Positions 1 through 5,549 are shown, counted from the first letter of the stretch. The stretch is DNA of 5,805 nucleotides from an uncultured Saprospiraceae bacterium (GCA_937942465.1 CALDEO010000281.1:1-5805), one strand, 5' to 3'. Made by a program: numbers and translations. Notes: generated from the sequence alone by a model not told the origin.

Positions 1-555
1 TTTCATTGGCAACTTAGCCAATATAACTAATGCGGGGATAATCAAAAATCCACCTCCAGCACCTACGAGACCTGTAAGTATACCTACCACAAATCCTTCA
101 ATGATGATCAGTGGATAGTTGAACTTTACTTCGGCTCCCTCCATATTATCTGTTTCTTTTCGACCTTTTATCATAGAGACGGAAGCGAGCAACATGATCA
201 CCGCAAAGAAAATCATGATCGCAATGTCCTTGGTCAATGTGATATCGCCAAATGTAAATATCTCTTCTGGAATAGCAGGTATAATGTACCTCCGAGTGAT
301 ATATACAGCGATAAATGCCGGTATTGCAAATACTACTGCGGTACGGATATCGACAAGCTTATTTTTAAGGTTACGGATCGTACCTACAAGAGATGTACTA
401 CCCACTACGAATAGCGAATATGCAGTGGCCGTCACGGGAGCTAGTCCCAGTAGATACACCAGAATAGGTACGGTGAGTATAGATCCACCACCACCCAATA
501 GTCCTAGTGTAATACCGATAATAACGGCGCCTATATAGCCACAGATTAAGTCCAT
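1..555 (-). CDS. TauE/SafE family (sulfite exporter-like) membrane protein, 3' end outside window
   Basis: This is an integral inner-membrane permease of the TauE/SafE (DUF81) family, whose members export sulfite, sulfoacetate or related anions; the exact substrate cannot be read from sequence. The 185 visible residues start at the ATG at 555; an in-frame stop at 571-573 excludes a longer form. The N-terminal half carries the family glycine motif GLLGGGGSILTVP at residues 18-30. Its internal repeat, GLVGAGGGFLIIP, lies at residues 162-174, as expected for this two-repeat fold. Hydrophobic stretches lie at about 5-36, 41-60, 72-92, 110-128 and 147-180, with a charged loop (KGRKETDNMEG) at 130-140. 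The family is usually about 240-280 residues, so roughly the last third is beyond the left edge. It follows the YeeE/YedE pair after 91 nt, which suggests a shared sulfur pathway. The family call is firm and the substrate is inferred. Confidence 0.9.
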   Translation of the reverse strand, partial: MDLICGYIGAVIIGITLGLLGGGGSILTVPILVYLLGLAPVTATAYSLFVVGSTSLVGTIRNLKNKLVDIRTAVVFAIPAFIAVYITRRYIIPAIPEEIFTFGDITLTKDIAIMIFFAVIMLLASVSMIKGRKETDNMEGAEVKFNYPLIIIEGFVVGILTGLVGAGGGFLIIPALVILAKLPMK

Positions 556-570
556 ATATTCTGATTGTAA

Positions 571-597
571 TTACCTACAAGGTAAGCAAGTTTGCTT
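571..597. repeat. Two abutting inverted repeats upstream of the TauE/SafE gene
   Basis: TTACC-tacaa-GGTAA (571-585) is joined to AAGCAA-gt-TTGCTT (584-597). Both dyads have perfect arms of 5 and 6 bp. They lie in the 91-nt gap between the second YeeE/YedE gene and the exporter, over the proposed -7 box and spacer. That placement suits a repressor or regulator site, or a small hairpin in read-through mRNA. No known operator consensus was matched. Confidence 0.35.
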
Positions 598-607
598 GTT
601 TGACAAA
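577..607 (-). promoter_or_regulatory. Possible promoter for the TauE/SafE gene
   Basis: Read on the minus strand, TTTG (607-604) is followed after 19 nt by TACCTTGT (584-577). This resembles the Bacteroidota pattern TTTG-N19-TAnnTTTG, but the -7 element matches only four of its six fixed positions. Two inverted repeats overlap the spacer and the -7 box. The site would let the exporter be transcribed separately from the YeeE/YedE pair. The call is tentative. Confidence 0.3.
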
Positions 608-646
608 TGATGTTATCCAATGTATTTATTTTCATGATACTACCAA

Positions 647-1060
647 CTAATGGGGAAGTCTCGTACGCAATACACCATAGAGGAAAGTACCTCCGATAGC
701 CGATAATATTACGATCAAAATACTCAAATATCCATAACCTAAGAGTATAAACATAGGTCCAGGACATGCACCGACGAGTGCCCAGCCCAATCCAAAGATT
801 GTACCGCCTACCAAGTAACGTGTGATGCTATAATTTTTATCTGGAATGTCAATTTTGGCGCCTTCTATATCCTTCACATTAAAGTGCTTCATCAAGTAGA
901 TACCCGTTGCGCCTATTGCAACTGCCGATCCGATGACTCCATACATATGGAAGGCATCAAAGTGAAACATTTCGAATATTCGGTACCAAGAGATGATTTC
1001 GGCTTTCGCCAATGTTATCCCAAATAGTATTCCTACCAATAGAAATTTTAGAAGTTTCAT
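647..1060 (-). CDS. YeeE/YedE family protein, second half (DUF6691-type)
   Basis: This 137-residue membrane protein corresponds to the C-terminal half of a full-length YeeE/YedE transporter (TsuA-like), a family shown to take up thiosulfate in some bacteria. It opens with a hydrophobic segment (residues 5-20), has another at about 39-57, and then the family motif GTIFGLGWALVGACPGP at residues 86-102, containing the conserved cysteine C99. A final membrane span lies at 106-130. I chose the ATG at 1060. An upstream in-frame ATG at 1186 would add 42 residues of non-membrane sequence that lies wholly inside the preceding gene in another frame. The start is 2 nt after the stop of the first-half gene, so the two are probably co-translated and assemble together. 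Such split pairs (also described as PmpA/PmpB) are common. The family call is firm; thiosulfate as substrate is inferred. Confidence 0.93.
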   Translation of the reverse strand: MKLLKFLLVGILFGITLAKAEIISWYRIFEMFHFDAFHMYGVIGSAVAIGATGIYLMKHFNVKDIEGAKIDIPDKNYSITRYLVGGTIFGLGWALVGACPGPMFILLGYGYLSILIVILSAIGGTFLYGVLRTRLPH

Positions 1061-1062
1061 AG

Positions 1063-1623
1063 TTAAAAGATTAAGGGTAAGATAATGAATGTCATGATCA
1101 GGCCTCCGATAAAGAAACCAACGACTGCAATTAGAGAGGGGAGTTGTAAGTTGCTCAACCCACTGATCGCATGCCCTGAGGTGCAACCACCTGCGTATCG
1201 AGTGCCGAATCCTACTAGCAGTCCACCGATGATCAATATGATTAACTTAGGAAGGTCAGCTGTTGATGATATTGCAAATAACTCATTGGGTAAGTATCCG
1301 ACATTGTCATAACTGAAACCTAAATCTTTTAAATTATCAATGGTAGCTGTGGATAGCTCCATCGGAGCATTATTGCTGAGTAAAGTTGCTGCGATATAAC
1401 CACCCATGATGGTACCGAGCACAAATACTAAATTCCATATTTGCTTACGCCAATCAAATTTAAAAAAGTCAGAAGCTCGACCGGCTCCTCCAATTGTACA
1501 TAATGTTCGTAGGTTACTAGATACACCAAAGCTTTCGCCGAAGTAGAGCAGTGCTAGCATTGAAAATCCTATGAGCGGACCTGCAACGTACCAGGGCCAA
1601 GCCTGAGATAAAAATTCAATCAT
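1063..1623 (-). CDS. YeeE/YedE family protein, first half (sulfur-compound transporter subunit)
   Basis: This 186-residue membrane protein is the N-terminal-half partner of the DUF6691-type gene 2 nt downstream. Hydrophobic spans lie at about residues 11-28, 63-82, 124-142 and 160-184. The first motif region, [16 protein letters not shown], lies at residues 27-42 (conserved C42). The signature [16 protein letters not shown] lies at residues 140-155 (conserved C147). With C99 of the partner, the pair supplies three cysteines, matching the three functionally important cysteines described along the thiosulfate path of one-piece YeeE. I start at the ATG at 1623. A TTG at 1656 could add 11 residues, but TTG starts are uncommon in this group and that codon would lie upstream of the proposed transcription start. 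The gene is 74 nt downstream of the Crp/Fnr regulator, on the same strand. Its likely role is uptake of thiosulfate or another reduced sulfur compound. Confidence 0.93.
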   Translation of the reverse strand: MIEFLSQAWPWYVAGPLIGFSMLALLYFGESFGVSSNLRTLCTIGGAGRASDFFKFDWRKQIWNLVFVLGTIMGGYIAATLLSNNAPMELSTATIDNLKDLGFSYDNVGYLPNELFAISSTADLPKLIILIIGGLLVGFGTRYAGGCTSGHAISGLSNLQLPSLIAVVGFFIGGLIMTFIILPLIF

Positions 1624-1646
1624 TGTAATGAAGTATTGATTCACTA

Positions 1647-1654
1647 CAAAGATC
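1647..1654 (-). promoter_or_regulatory. Possible -7 box for the YeeE/YedE operon
   Basis: On the minus strand the sequence is GATCTTTG, matching five of the six fixed positions of the Bacteroidota TAnnTTTG element. No TTG-type -33 box is found 17-23 nt upstream, so a promoter here would probably need an activator. The implied transcription start is near 1643, giving a leader of about 20 nt. Confidence 0.35.
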
Positions 1655-1676
1655 AATTAGTTTTTTCATACACTCC

Positions 1677-1690
1677 GTAACCTGTGTTAC
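1677..1690. promoter_or_regulatory. Candidate Crp/Fnr-type operator in front of the YeeE/YedE genes
   Basis: GTAAC-ctgt-GTTAC is a perfect inverted repeat with 5-bp arms and a 4-nt spacer, the same 14-bp geometry as FNR-class sites (TTGAT-N4-ATCAA). It begins 7 nt before the minus-strand stop boundary of the regulator gene and is centred about 40 nt upstream of the transcription start suggested by the -7 box at 1654-1647. An overlapping dyad, TGTGT-t-ACACA, spans 1683-1693. Location and geometry suggest a binding site for the neighbouring regulator; binding itself is inferred. Confidence 0.45.
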
Positions 1691-1697
1691 ACAAGGG

Positions 1698-2357
1698 CTA
1701 TTTTGAAAATTCTAAAAACTCCACCGTTTTACGAGATTGCTTTATGATCCCATCTTTCTCGAGCTTCTTCATCAATCTTGATATCCCCACTCTTGATGCA
1801 TGTAGCTCAGAGGCTATAACATCATGTGTGATGCTGAGGGTACTGTTTTTAGTAACCCATGCTTTGTCTCTTAGGTACTTGATGAGTCGTTCTTCTAGAC
1901 TATTAAATACGATATTGTCCAATGCACCCACCATTTCATTAAGTCTAGAGTTATAGCTTTCTAATACAAATGATCTCCAGCTTTTATACTTGATCATCCA
2001 CTCTTCCATTTTACCGATATCTATGAATAGCAATTGTGTAGCATCTTCGGTAATGGCGATGATGGATGACTTAGATCGTGTGGTGCAACAGTTGAGTGTG
2101 ACTGCGCAGGTGTCACCATTTTCTAGATAGTAGAGTAGGAGTTCATTGCCTTCTTCATCTTCTGTAAATATCTTAATGCAGCCAGAGATGACCAATGGCA
2201 TGTGAGTGATCGCCATACCGATATCCATGATTGTCTGTCCTGGATCAAAAGTCTTTATTTGACCCATTGTACAAAATTCCTGTAATAGCTCTTCTTCAAA
2301 TAAGAACTCAAATTTAGATTTGAGCAGTTGGTAGCATGGATCAGTAGCAGATTGCAT
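1698..2357 (-). CDS. Crp/Fnr family transcriptional regulator with a C-N5-CC sensor cluster
   Basis: This 219-residue cytoplasmic DNA-binding regulator has two domains. An N-terminal cyclic-nucleotide-binding-type beta-roll covers about residues 15-125, including FDPGQTIMDIG (37-47), the LVISGCIKIF strand pair (55-64) and ENGDTCAVTL (79-88). A dimerisation helix follows at about 125-165, and a C-terminal winged helix-turn-helix spans about 172-215 (ITHDVIASELHASRVGISRL, residues 176-195). The phosphate-binding RGE-x-AL-type signature of cAMP-binding Crp is not seen; instead there is CAVTLNCC, with C84, C90 and C91. Other cysteines are C8, C29 and C60. The spacing does not match the N-terminal iron-sulfur cluster pattern of classical FNR. 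The ATG at 2357 gives normal family length. It is transcribed toward the YeeE/YedE and TauE/SafE genes, so it probably controls them in response to reactive sulfur or redox state; the signal is inferred. Confidence 0.95.
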   Translation of the reverse strand: MQSATDPCYQLLKSKFEFLFEEELLQEFCTMGQIKTFDPGQTIMDIGMAITHMPLVISGCIKIFTEDEEGNELLLYYLENGDTCAVTLNCCTTRSKSSIIAITEDATQLLFIDIGKMEEWMIKYKSWRSFVLESYNSRLNEMVGALDNIVFNSLEERLIKYLRDKAWVTKNSTLSITHDVIASELHASRVGISRLMKKLEKDGIIKQSRKTVEFLEFSK

Positions 2358-2377
2358 AATGGCTAGTTAATGAGCAG

Positions 2378-2394
2378 TAGATTAATCAAATCTA
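2378..2394. repeat. Inverted repeat overlapping the regulator's -7 box
   Basis: TAGATT-aatca-AATCTA has perfect 6-bp arms with a 5-nt spacer. It covers the -7 box and probable transcription start of the Crp/Fnr gene, a usual place for an autorepression site. It differs in sequence from the dyad at 1677-1690, so it may bind another protein or be coincidental in this AT-rich stretch. Confidence 0.3.
2387..2394 (-). promoter_or_regulatory. Likely -7 box for the Crp/Fnr regulator gene
   Basis: On the minus strand, TAGATTTG is a perfect match to the Bacteroidota -7 element TAnnTTTG, 29 nt before the regulator ATG. The nearest TTTG upstream is 26 nt away, which is too far for a standard -33 box, so the promoter may be weak or need an activator. 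Inverted repeats overlap it and lie just upstream. Confidence 0.5.
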
Positions 2395-2406
2395 AATATA
2401 AACCAT

Positions 2407-2418
2407 GATATTAATATC
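2407..2418. repeat. 12-bp perfect palindrome upstream of the regulator gene
   Basis: GATATTAATATC reads the same on both strands. It starts 12 nt upstream of the -7 box at 2394-2387, in the -15 to -30 region of the regulator promoter. It could be an operator half of the regulator's control region. AT-only palindromes arise readily in AT-rich DNA, so support is weak. Confidence 0.3.
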
Positions 2419-2473
2419 CCCAAAATCAAACTTCTATTCTACGCTTATATAATAATGAATGCTAGATGTCAGA

Positions 2474-4033
2474 TTAAGCAGTAAGATCTAGTTTTTGTAA
2501 ATCTGCGATTTGAGGATAGTCTGGATACTCAGCAATAAGTGTGGCAAGGCTAGCCTTGAAAAGCTCATCTTGATGTAATTGATAATGGCATAGAGACCGA
2601 TTAAATAATTCATCAGGGGTGTGCCCGAATACCTCTACTGAGTGATCGAAAAATGAGATTGCTTCTTCATAATAAGCCAGCTGATATAGGATGCCTCCAA
2701 ATTCGAATGCCATGTCATCTTTGTCTAGTCTTCTAAAATATGAATTCCAAACTAGTGAGAAGCATTCTTTAAGTTTGACTCGCTCCTCATGCGTGATTGT
2801 CGGTATGAGTTGCTTGACTCTATTAAGGCAGTTCTTTGCGATCGTAGAATCATAATTGCTTAGTCGTAAAAATGATAATATTTGTTGTAGTGTAAGTGTC
2901 GGTATGAGTGAATATAGTAATCTCTTAAGCGTCAAGTAATCATCAGGTCCATACTTATCGACCTCCTTATGAAATTCGTTTTTTGTTAGTTTGAATACGT
3001 CCTTATCATCGCAAAATAGCATACATACAACCTCAATGTTGAAGTTGCTCAGCTCTGCAAATATTGTTTCTCCTCTTTGGATCTTACAGTAATGAGCTAA
3101 TGCATGAAAATTGACCTGAAATGAAACACTACCATGAGCGACCATATCTGGCAACGGTAGCTTTCGGATACTCTCTAGATCATGATATCCTTTGTCCATA
3201 CTTAAGAGGAGGAGCCCTTTTGTGCTTATTTTTTGAATATTTTGTAAGCATTGAATACTTGTAGTTGGTAACATCAGATTGCCTTGGTCCAATACCTTAG
3301 AGTACTCGTTGAGTAGATCGATAACATGATCATCCAATGGTGTCTCTGTAGATATACTAGCACGACGATATACGGTCTCTAAGTCATTAAGGCGAGGCTT
3401 GTCAGGTATTGATTCTAGGTCTTTTTTAGTTTGAAGACTCACTTCGATACTGTTGACGCTACCATCACTTAGTTCATATAGATCATTGGGCAACGAATCA
3501 AAAAAATAGTTAGCAATACTCAGCATATATTGATCTACATCGCCTTGTTTAAGTGTCTTTTTTGAGTGTCTTAATTCTATCTCAGTAGTGCTAGTCGCAT
3601 TAAAGTAAGCCACATCCAATACTCCTTGATCAATGTATTCTAATAGTTGAGGATGTGTACTGAAATAATCTAGATTTTTAGACGCTATATCAGATAAGAT
3701 GTAGGTAAACTTAGGTAAGGGGGTATTATGACTTTCTACGAAGGCTACCAAATGCTTCAAAATATGAAAAGCCAATCTACCATGCCCAGCACCTAGTTCT
3801 AAAATGTATACTGGAGTATCAGTGTCGTTGACTTTATGTATATCCTTTAGATAGCTGAATATCATCGCTGCATAAAACCTACCTATAGTTGCATTACTAG
3901 TTAAGTGATGGGGGACTTCTCCACTACGCCATGCTTCTATACCTTTGTCGTGATAGTAATCATAACTTAGTTGCCAGAGCATACTCTCCGAAAATGGTTT
4001 GAATGATTCTATTATTAGGTTTTCATTGGTCAT
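2474..4033 (-). CDS. MidA-like SAM-dependent methyltransferase with C-terminal TPR-like region
   Basis: This 519-residue, apparently cytoplasmic protein has no signal peptide or membrane span. SAM-binding motif I is ILELGAGHGRL at residues 77-87, and a motif II-like acidic loop, ILSDIASKNL, lies at 112-121. Three further blocks resemble the MidA/NDUFAF7 family: IANYFFDSLP (173-182, compare IANEFFDALP), GLLLLSMDKGY (273-283, compare LLxIDYG) and SFQVNFHALAHY (304-315, compare AHVDFxALA). An N-terminal block, VPHHLTSNATIGRFYA (40-55), sits where MidA has its conserved region before motif I. Residues about 440-510 look like TPR helices (LYQLAYYEEAISFFDHSVEVFG and a second repeat). MidA/NDUFAF7 methylates an arginine of a complex I subunit in eukaryotes, but no partner is evident here. 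The gene points toward the Crp/Fnr gene across a 116-nt gap. A methyltransferase fold is well supported; activity and substrate are unknown. Confidence 0.8.
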   Translation of the reverse strand: MTNENLIIESFKPFSESMLWQLSYDYYHDKGIEAWRSGEVPHHLTSNATIGRFYAAMIFSYLKDIHKVNDTDTPVYILELGAGHGRLAFHILKHLVAFVESHNTPLPKFTYILSDIASKNLDYFSTHPQLLEYIDQGVLDVAYFNATSTTEIELRHSKKTLKQGDVDQYMLSIANYFFDSLPNDLYELSDGSVNSIEVSLQTKKDLESIPDKPRLNDLETVYRRASISTETPLDDHVIDLLNEYSKVLDQGNLMLPTTSIQCLQNIQKISTKGLLLLSMDKGYHDLESIRKLPLPDMVAHGSVSFQVNFHALAHYCKIQRGETIFAELSNFNIEVVCMLFCDDKDVFKLTKNEFHKEVDKYGPDDYLTLKRLLYSLIPTLTLQQILSFLRLSNYDSTIAKNCLNRVKQLIPTITHEERVKLKECFSLVWNSYFRRLDKDDMAFEFGGILYQLAYYEEAISFFDHSVEVFGHTPDELFNRSLCHYQLHQDELFKASLATLIAEYPDYPQIADLQKLDLTA

Positions 4034-4095
4034 ATTCCTTATTTAGACTCGGTATTTGCTAAGCAAGCCCAAACCAAATTAGTATTGGTGTAAAC

Positions 4096-4109
4096 CTACA
4101 AAAGTGTAG
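4096..4109. repeat. 5-4-5 inverted repeat upstream of the MidA-like gene
   Basis: CTACA-aaag-TGTAG has perfect 5-bp arms and a 4-nt spacer, the FNR-class layout, but its arm sequence differs from the dyad at 1677-1690. A further TGTAGG at 4122-4127 is the complement of CCTACA at 4095-4100. It lies 63-76 nt upstream of the MidA-like ATG and could be an operator. Confidence 0.3.
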
Positions 4110-4139
4110 TGAAGCTGGTAATGTAGGATAAAATATTGG

Positions 4140-4220
4140 TATTCAATTAAATATGTGCTTTGTTAAGCTGTTTTTAACGCTGAGACGTAAGTCTTAGCTT
4201 ATATAAATATTAATTGAATA
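4140..4220. repeat. Nested inverted repeat (11-bp outer arms, inner hairpin)
   Basis: TATTCAATTAA (4140-4150) and TTAATTGAATA (4210-4220) are perfect 11-bp inverted repeats 59 nt apart. Inside, CTGAGAC-gtaa-GTCTTAG (4180-4197) forms a 7-bp stem with one G-T pair. As plus-strand RNA its loop is a GNRA-type tetraloop (GUAA). TAAGCT (4164-4169) and AGCTTA (4196-4201) offer a competing pairing. The element ends 8 nt before the -33 box of the endonuclease promoter. It could be a structured leader of an unseen transcript, a protein-binding region or a decayed miniature element. There is no target-site duplication. Confidence 0.4.
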
Positions 4221-4228
4221 TAACTTAA

Positions 4229-4259
4229 TTGTATGTAAGGTGTTAAAGAACTACATTTG
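4229..4259 (+). promoter_or_regulatory. Promoter of the secreted endonuclease gene
   Basis: TTG (4229-4231), 20 nt, then TACATTTG (4252-4259) gives a perfect match to the Bacteroidota -7 element with normal spacing to a -33 TTG. Transcription would begin near 4265, leaving a leader of about 40 nt before the ATG at 4308. This is the best promoter in the window. Confidence 0.65.
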
Positions 4260-4307
4260 CGTAAGCTGTCTATAAGATCATCAGACTGCAACCCTTAGCT
4301 AAGATCT

Positions 4308-5549
4308 ATGAGAAAAATATTAACATTTATTGTTTTGCTATTCCTTAATCAGTTGTGCTATGCTCAATCAAATCAAGATATAATTGTCGAATATCAAAAG
4401 CAATTGTCTGAGTTAAACGATAAGAAGACAGATATTGAGCATAAAATTGAGGACGTAAAACTTACTGATATAAGAGCTCAGATGAAAACAGTAGGATTGC
4501 CAAGTGCCGAATATATAGAGCACATTGCTTTTTTTACAGAATACGCTGAAGAGCACGAGCAAGCCAAGTGGGTGATGCATATGATCACGACTGATGTAGT
4601 CAATCTAGGCTCGGCTAGAACCAATGACTTTAGAGTTGATCCATTAGTAACTACGGGTACCGCTGTAGAGTTGGATTACTTTATTAAAAGTACGGACGAT
4701 AGCGGTAAAGATGTATACGATGGCTTTGGTTATGATAGAGGGCATCTTGCTCCATCAGCAGACTTTAGATGGTCTTCAAGAGCATTGTCCGAAAGCTATT
4801 TTTATAGTAATATGTCTCCTCAGTTAGGTGACTTTAATAGAAAAATATGGGCAGAACTTGAGTCATATTTAAGAGGTTATGTGATCAGTAATAATAGTAA
4901 CTTAATCGTTACAACAGGTCCTGTACTGGATGACTCGCTTTCTAAAATCCCAAGATCAGTTAATGGAGTTTCTATTCCAAATCAATTTTATAAAATAGCT
5001 TATGATCCTCTAAATGGACAAGCCATTGCATTCTTAATGAATAATGAAGGTTCGACCAAAGAGATATCTAGTTTCGCAACTTCAGTAGATGAAATTGAAA
5101 GAATAACGGGTTTTGACTTTTATCCCAATATCGATGAGAGTATTGAATCTAAAGTAAATACGGAGCATTGGTTTAAAGTTGAAAATAGTGAGAAAAACGT
5201 GGACCCAATACCGTTCAATAAGTTGAACCCTGGTCAATGGAATACCGTGTCGGGAGGTCAGAAAACCAAGTCGAAAAAAGATGCAATTGTATGTGGTACG
5301 GTAGTGTCGAGTAGAAATAGTAGAAAAGGTCATGCTTGGTTATTCTTAGATAAGGCATATCCTAACGAGTACTTCAGTGTAATGATCAAGAAGCAATATT
5401 TACACAACTTCACCTATGACCCAATAGTGGAACTAGTAGATCAAAAAGTATGCTTCGAAGGAAAGGTATTTGAGCTTGGTGATGATCCTGAAAGACCTAC
5501 TATGTCAATTGAAACGCCTAACAAGATTAGGAATTTTGTGTCAAAGTAA
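4308..5549 (+). CDS. Secreted DNA/RNA non-specific endonuclease with C-terminal OB-fold-like domain
   Basis: This 413-residue exported nuclease belongs to the NucA / Serratia-nuclease beta-beta-alpha-metal family, which cleaves both DNA and RNA using a divalent metal. A signal peptide covers residues 1-19, with a probable signal peptidase I cut in CYA|QS; there is no lipobox. A charged, probably coiled-coil segment (about 24-60) follows. The catalytic domain spans about 70-290, with DRGH at 143-146 (general base H146). In DFNRKIWAELE, N177 and E185 have the same 8-residue spacing as the metal-site Asn and Glu of Serratia nuclease. Residues about 305-410 (VCGTVVSS, HAWLFLD, VCFEGKV) resemble a small OB-fold nucleic-acid-binding domain. 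The likely role is extracellular or periplasmic nucleic-acid degradation for nutrients or defence. The start is supported by the signal peptide and the promoter about 45 nt upstream. No clear terminator follows. Confidence 0.95.
   Translation: MRKILTFIVLLFLNQLCYAQSNQDIIVEYQKQLSELNDKKTDIEHKIEDVKLTDIRAQMKTVGLPSAEYIEHIAFFTEYAEEHEQAKWVMHMITTDVVNLGSARTNDFRVDPLVTTGTAVELDYFIKSTDDSGKDVYDGFGYDRGHLAPSADFRWSSRALSESYFYSNMSPQLGDFNRKIWAELESYLRGYVISNNSNLIVTTGPVLDDSLSKIPRSVNGVSIPNQFYKIAYDPLNGQAIAFLMNNEGSTKEISSFATSVDEIERITGFDFYPNIDESIESKVNTEHWFKVENSEKNVDPIPFNKLNPGQWNTVSGGQKTKSKKDAIVCGTVVSSRNSRKGHAWLFLDKAYPNEYFSVMIKKQYLHNFTYDPIVELVDQKVCFEGKVFELGDDPERPTMSIETPNKIRNFVSK

Larger units (their letters stand above)
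4034..4307. other. Divergent intergenic region with several dyads
   Basis: This 274-nt AT-rich gap separates the starts of the MidA-like gene and the endonuclease gene. It contains an 11-bp palindrome, TTGCT-a-AGCAA (4056-4066), close to the MidA-like start, a 5-4-5 dyad at 4096-4109, a nested inverted repeat at 4140-4220 and a plus-strand promoter at 4229-4259. No convincing TAnnTTTG promoter was found for the MidA-like gene; TAGGTTTA, read on the minus strand just downstream of the dyad, is the nearest candidate. No small ORF with a plausible protein was seen. Confidence 0.6.

Noticed and set aside
119..538. 139-codon plus-strand ORF
   Set aside because: It lies antisense to the TauE/SafE gene, whose family motifs are clear; its translation resembles no family and no promoter precedes it.
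546..767. 73-codon minus-strand ORF
   Set aside because: It overlaps the end of the second YeeE/YedE gene in another frame and its translation shows no recognisable motif.
1061..1186. 42-residue N-terminal extension of the second YeeE/YedE gene
   Set aside because: The added sequence lies within the coding sequence of the first-half gene in another frame, is not membrane-like, and would destroy the normal DUF6691-type length of 137 residues.
1085..1312. 75-codon plus-strand ORF
   Set aside because: It is antisense to the conserved GGCTSG region of the first YeeE/YedE gene; composition is that of a shadow frame.
1624..1656. TTG-initiated 11-residue extension of the first YeeE/YedE gene
   Set aside because: TTG starts are uncommon in Bacteroidota, and the codon lies upstream of the transcription start implied by the -7 box; the ATG at 1623 gives a typical N-terminus.
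1684..1956. 90-codon plus-strand ORF antisense to the Crp/Fnr gene
   Set aside because: It shadows the helix-turn-helix-coding region of a well-supported gene and has no family resemblance.
4140..4220. Nested inverted repeat as an intact miniature transposable element
   Set aside because: No flanking target-site duplication and no second copy in the window; kept only as an unexplained repeat.
5082..5333. 83-codon minus-strand ORF inside the endonuclease gene
   Set aside because: It is antisense to an intact, well-supported coding sequence, with no promoter or recognisable product.
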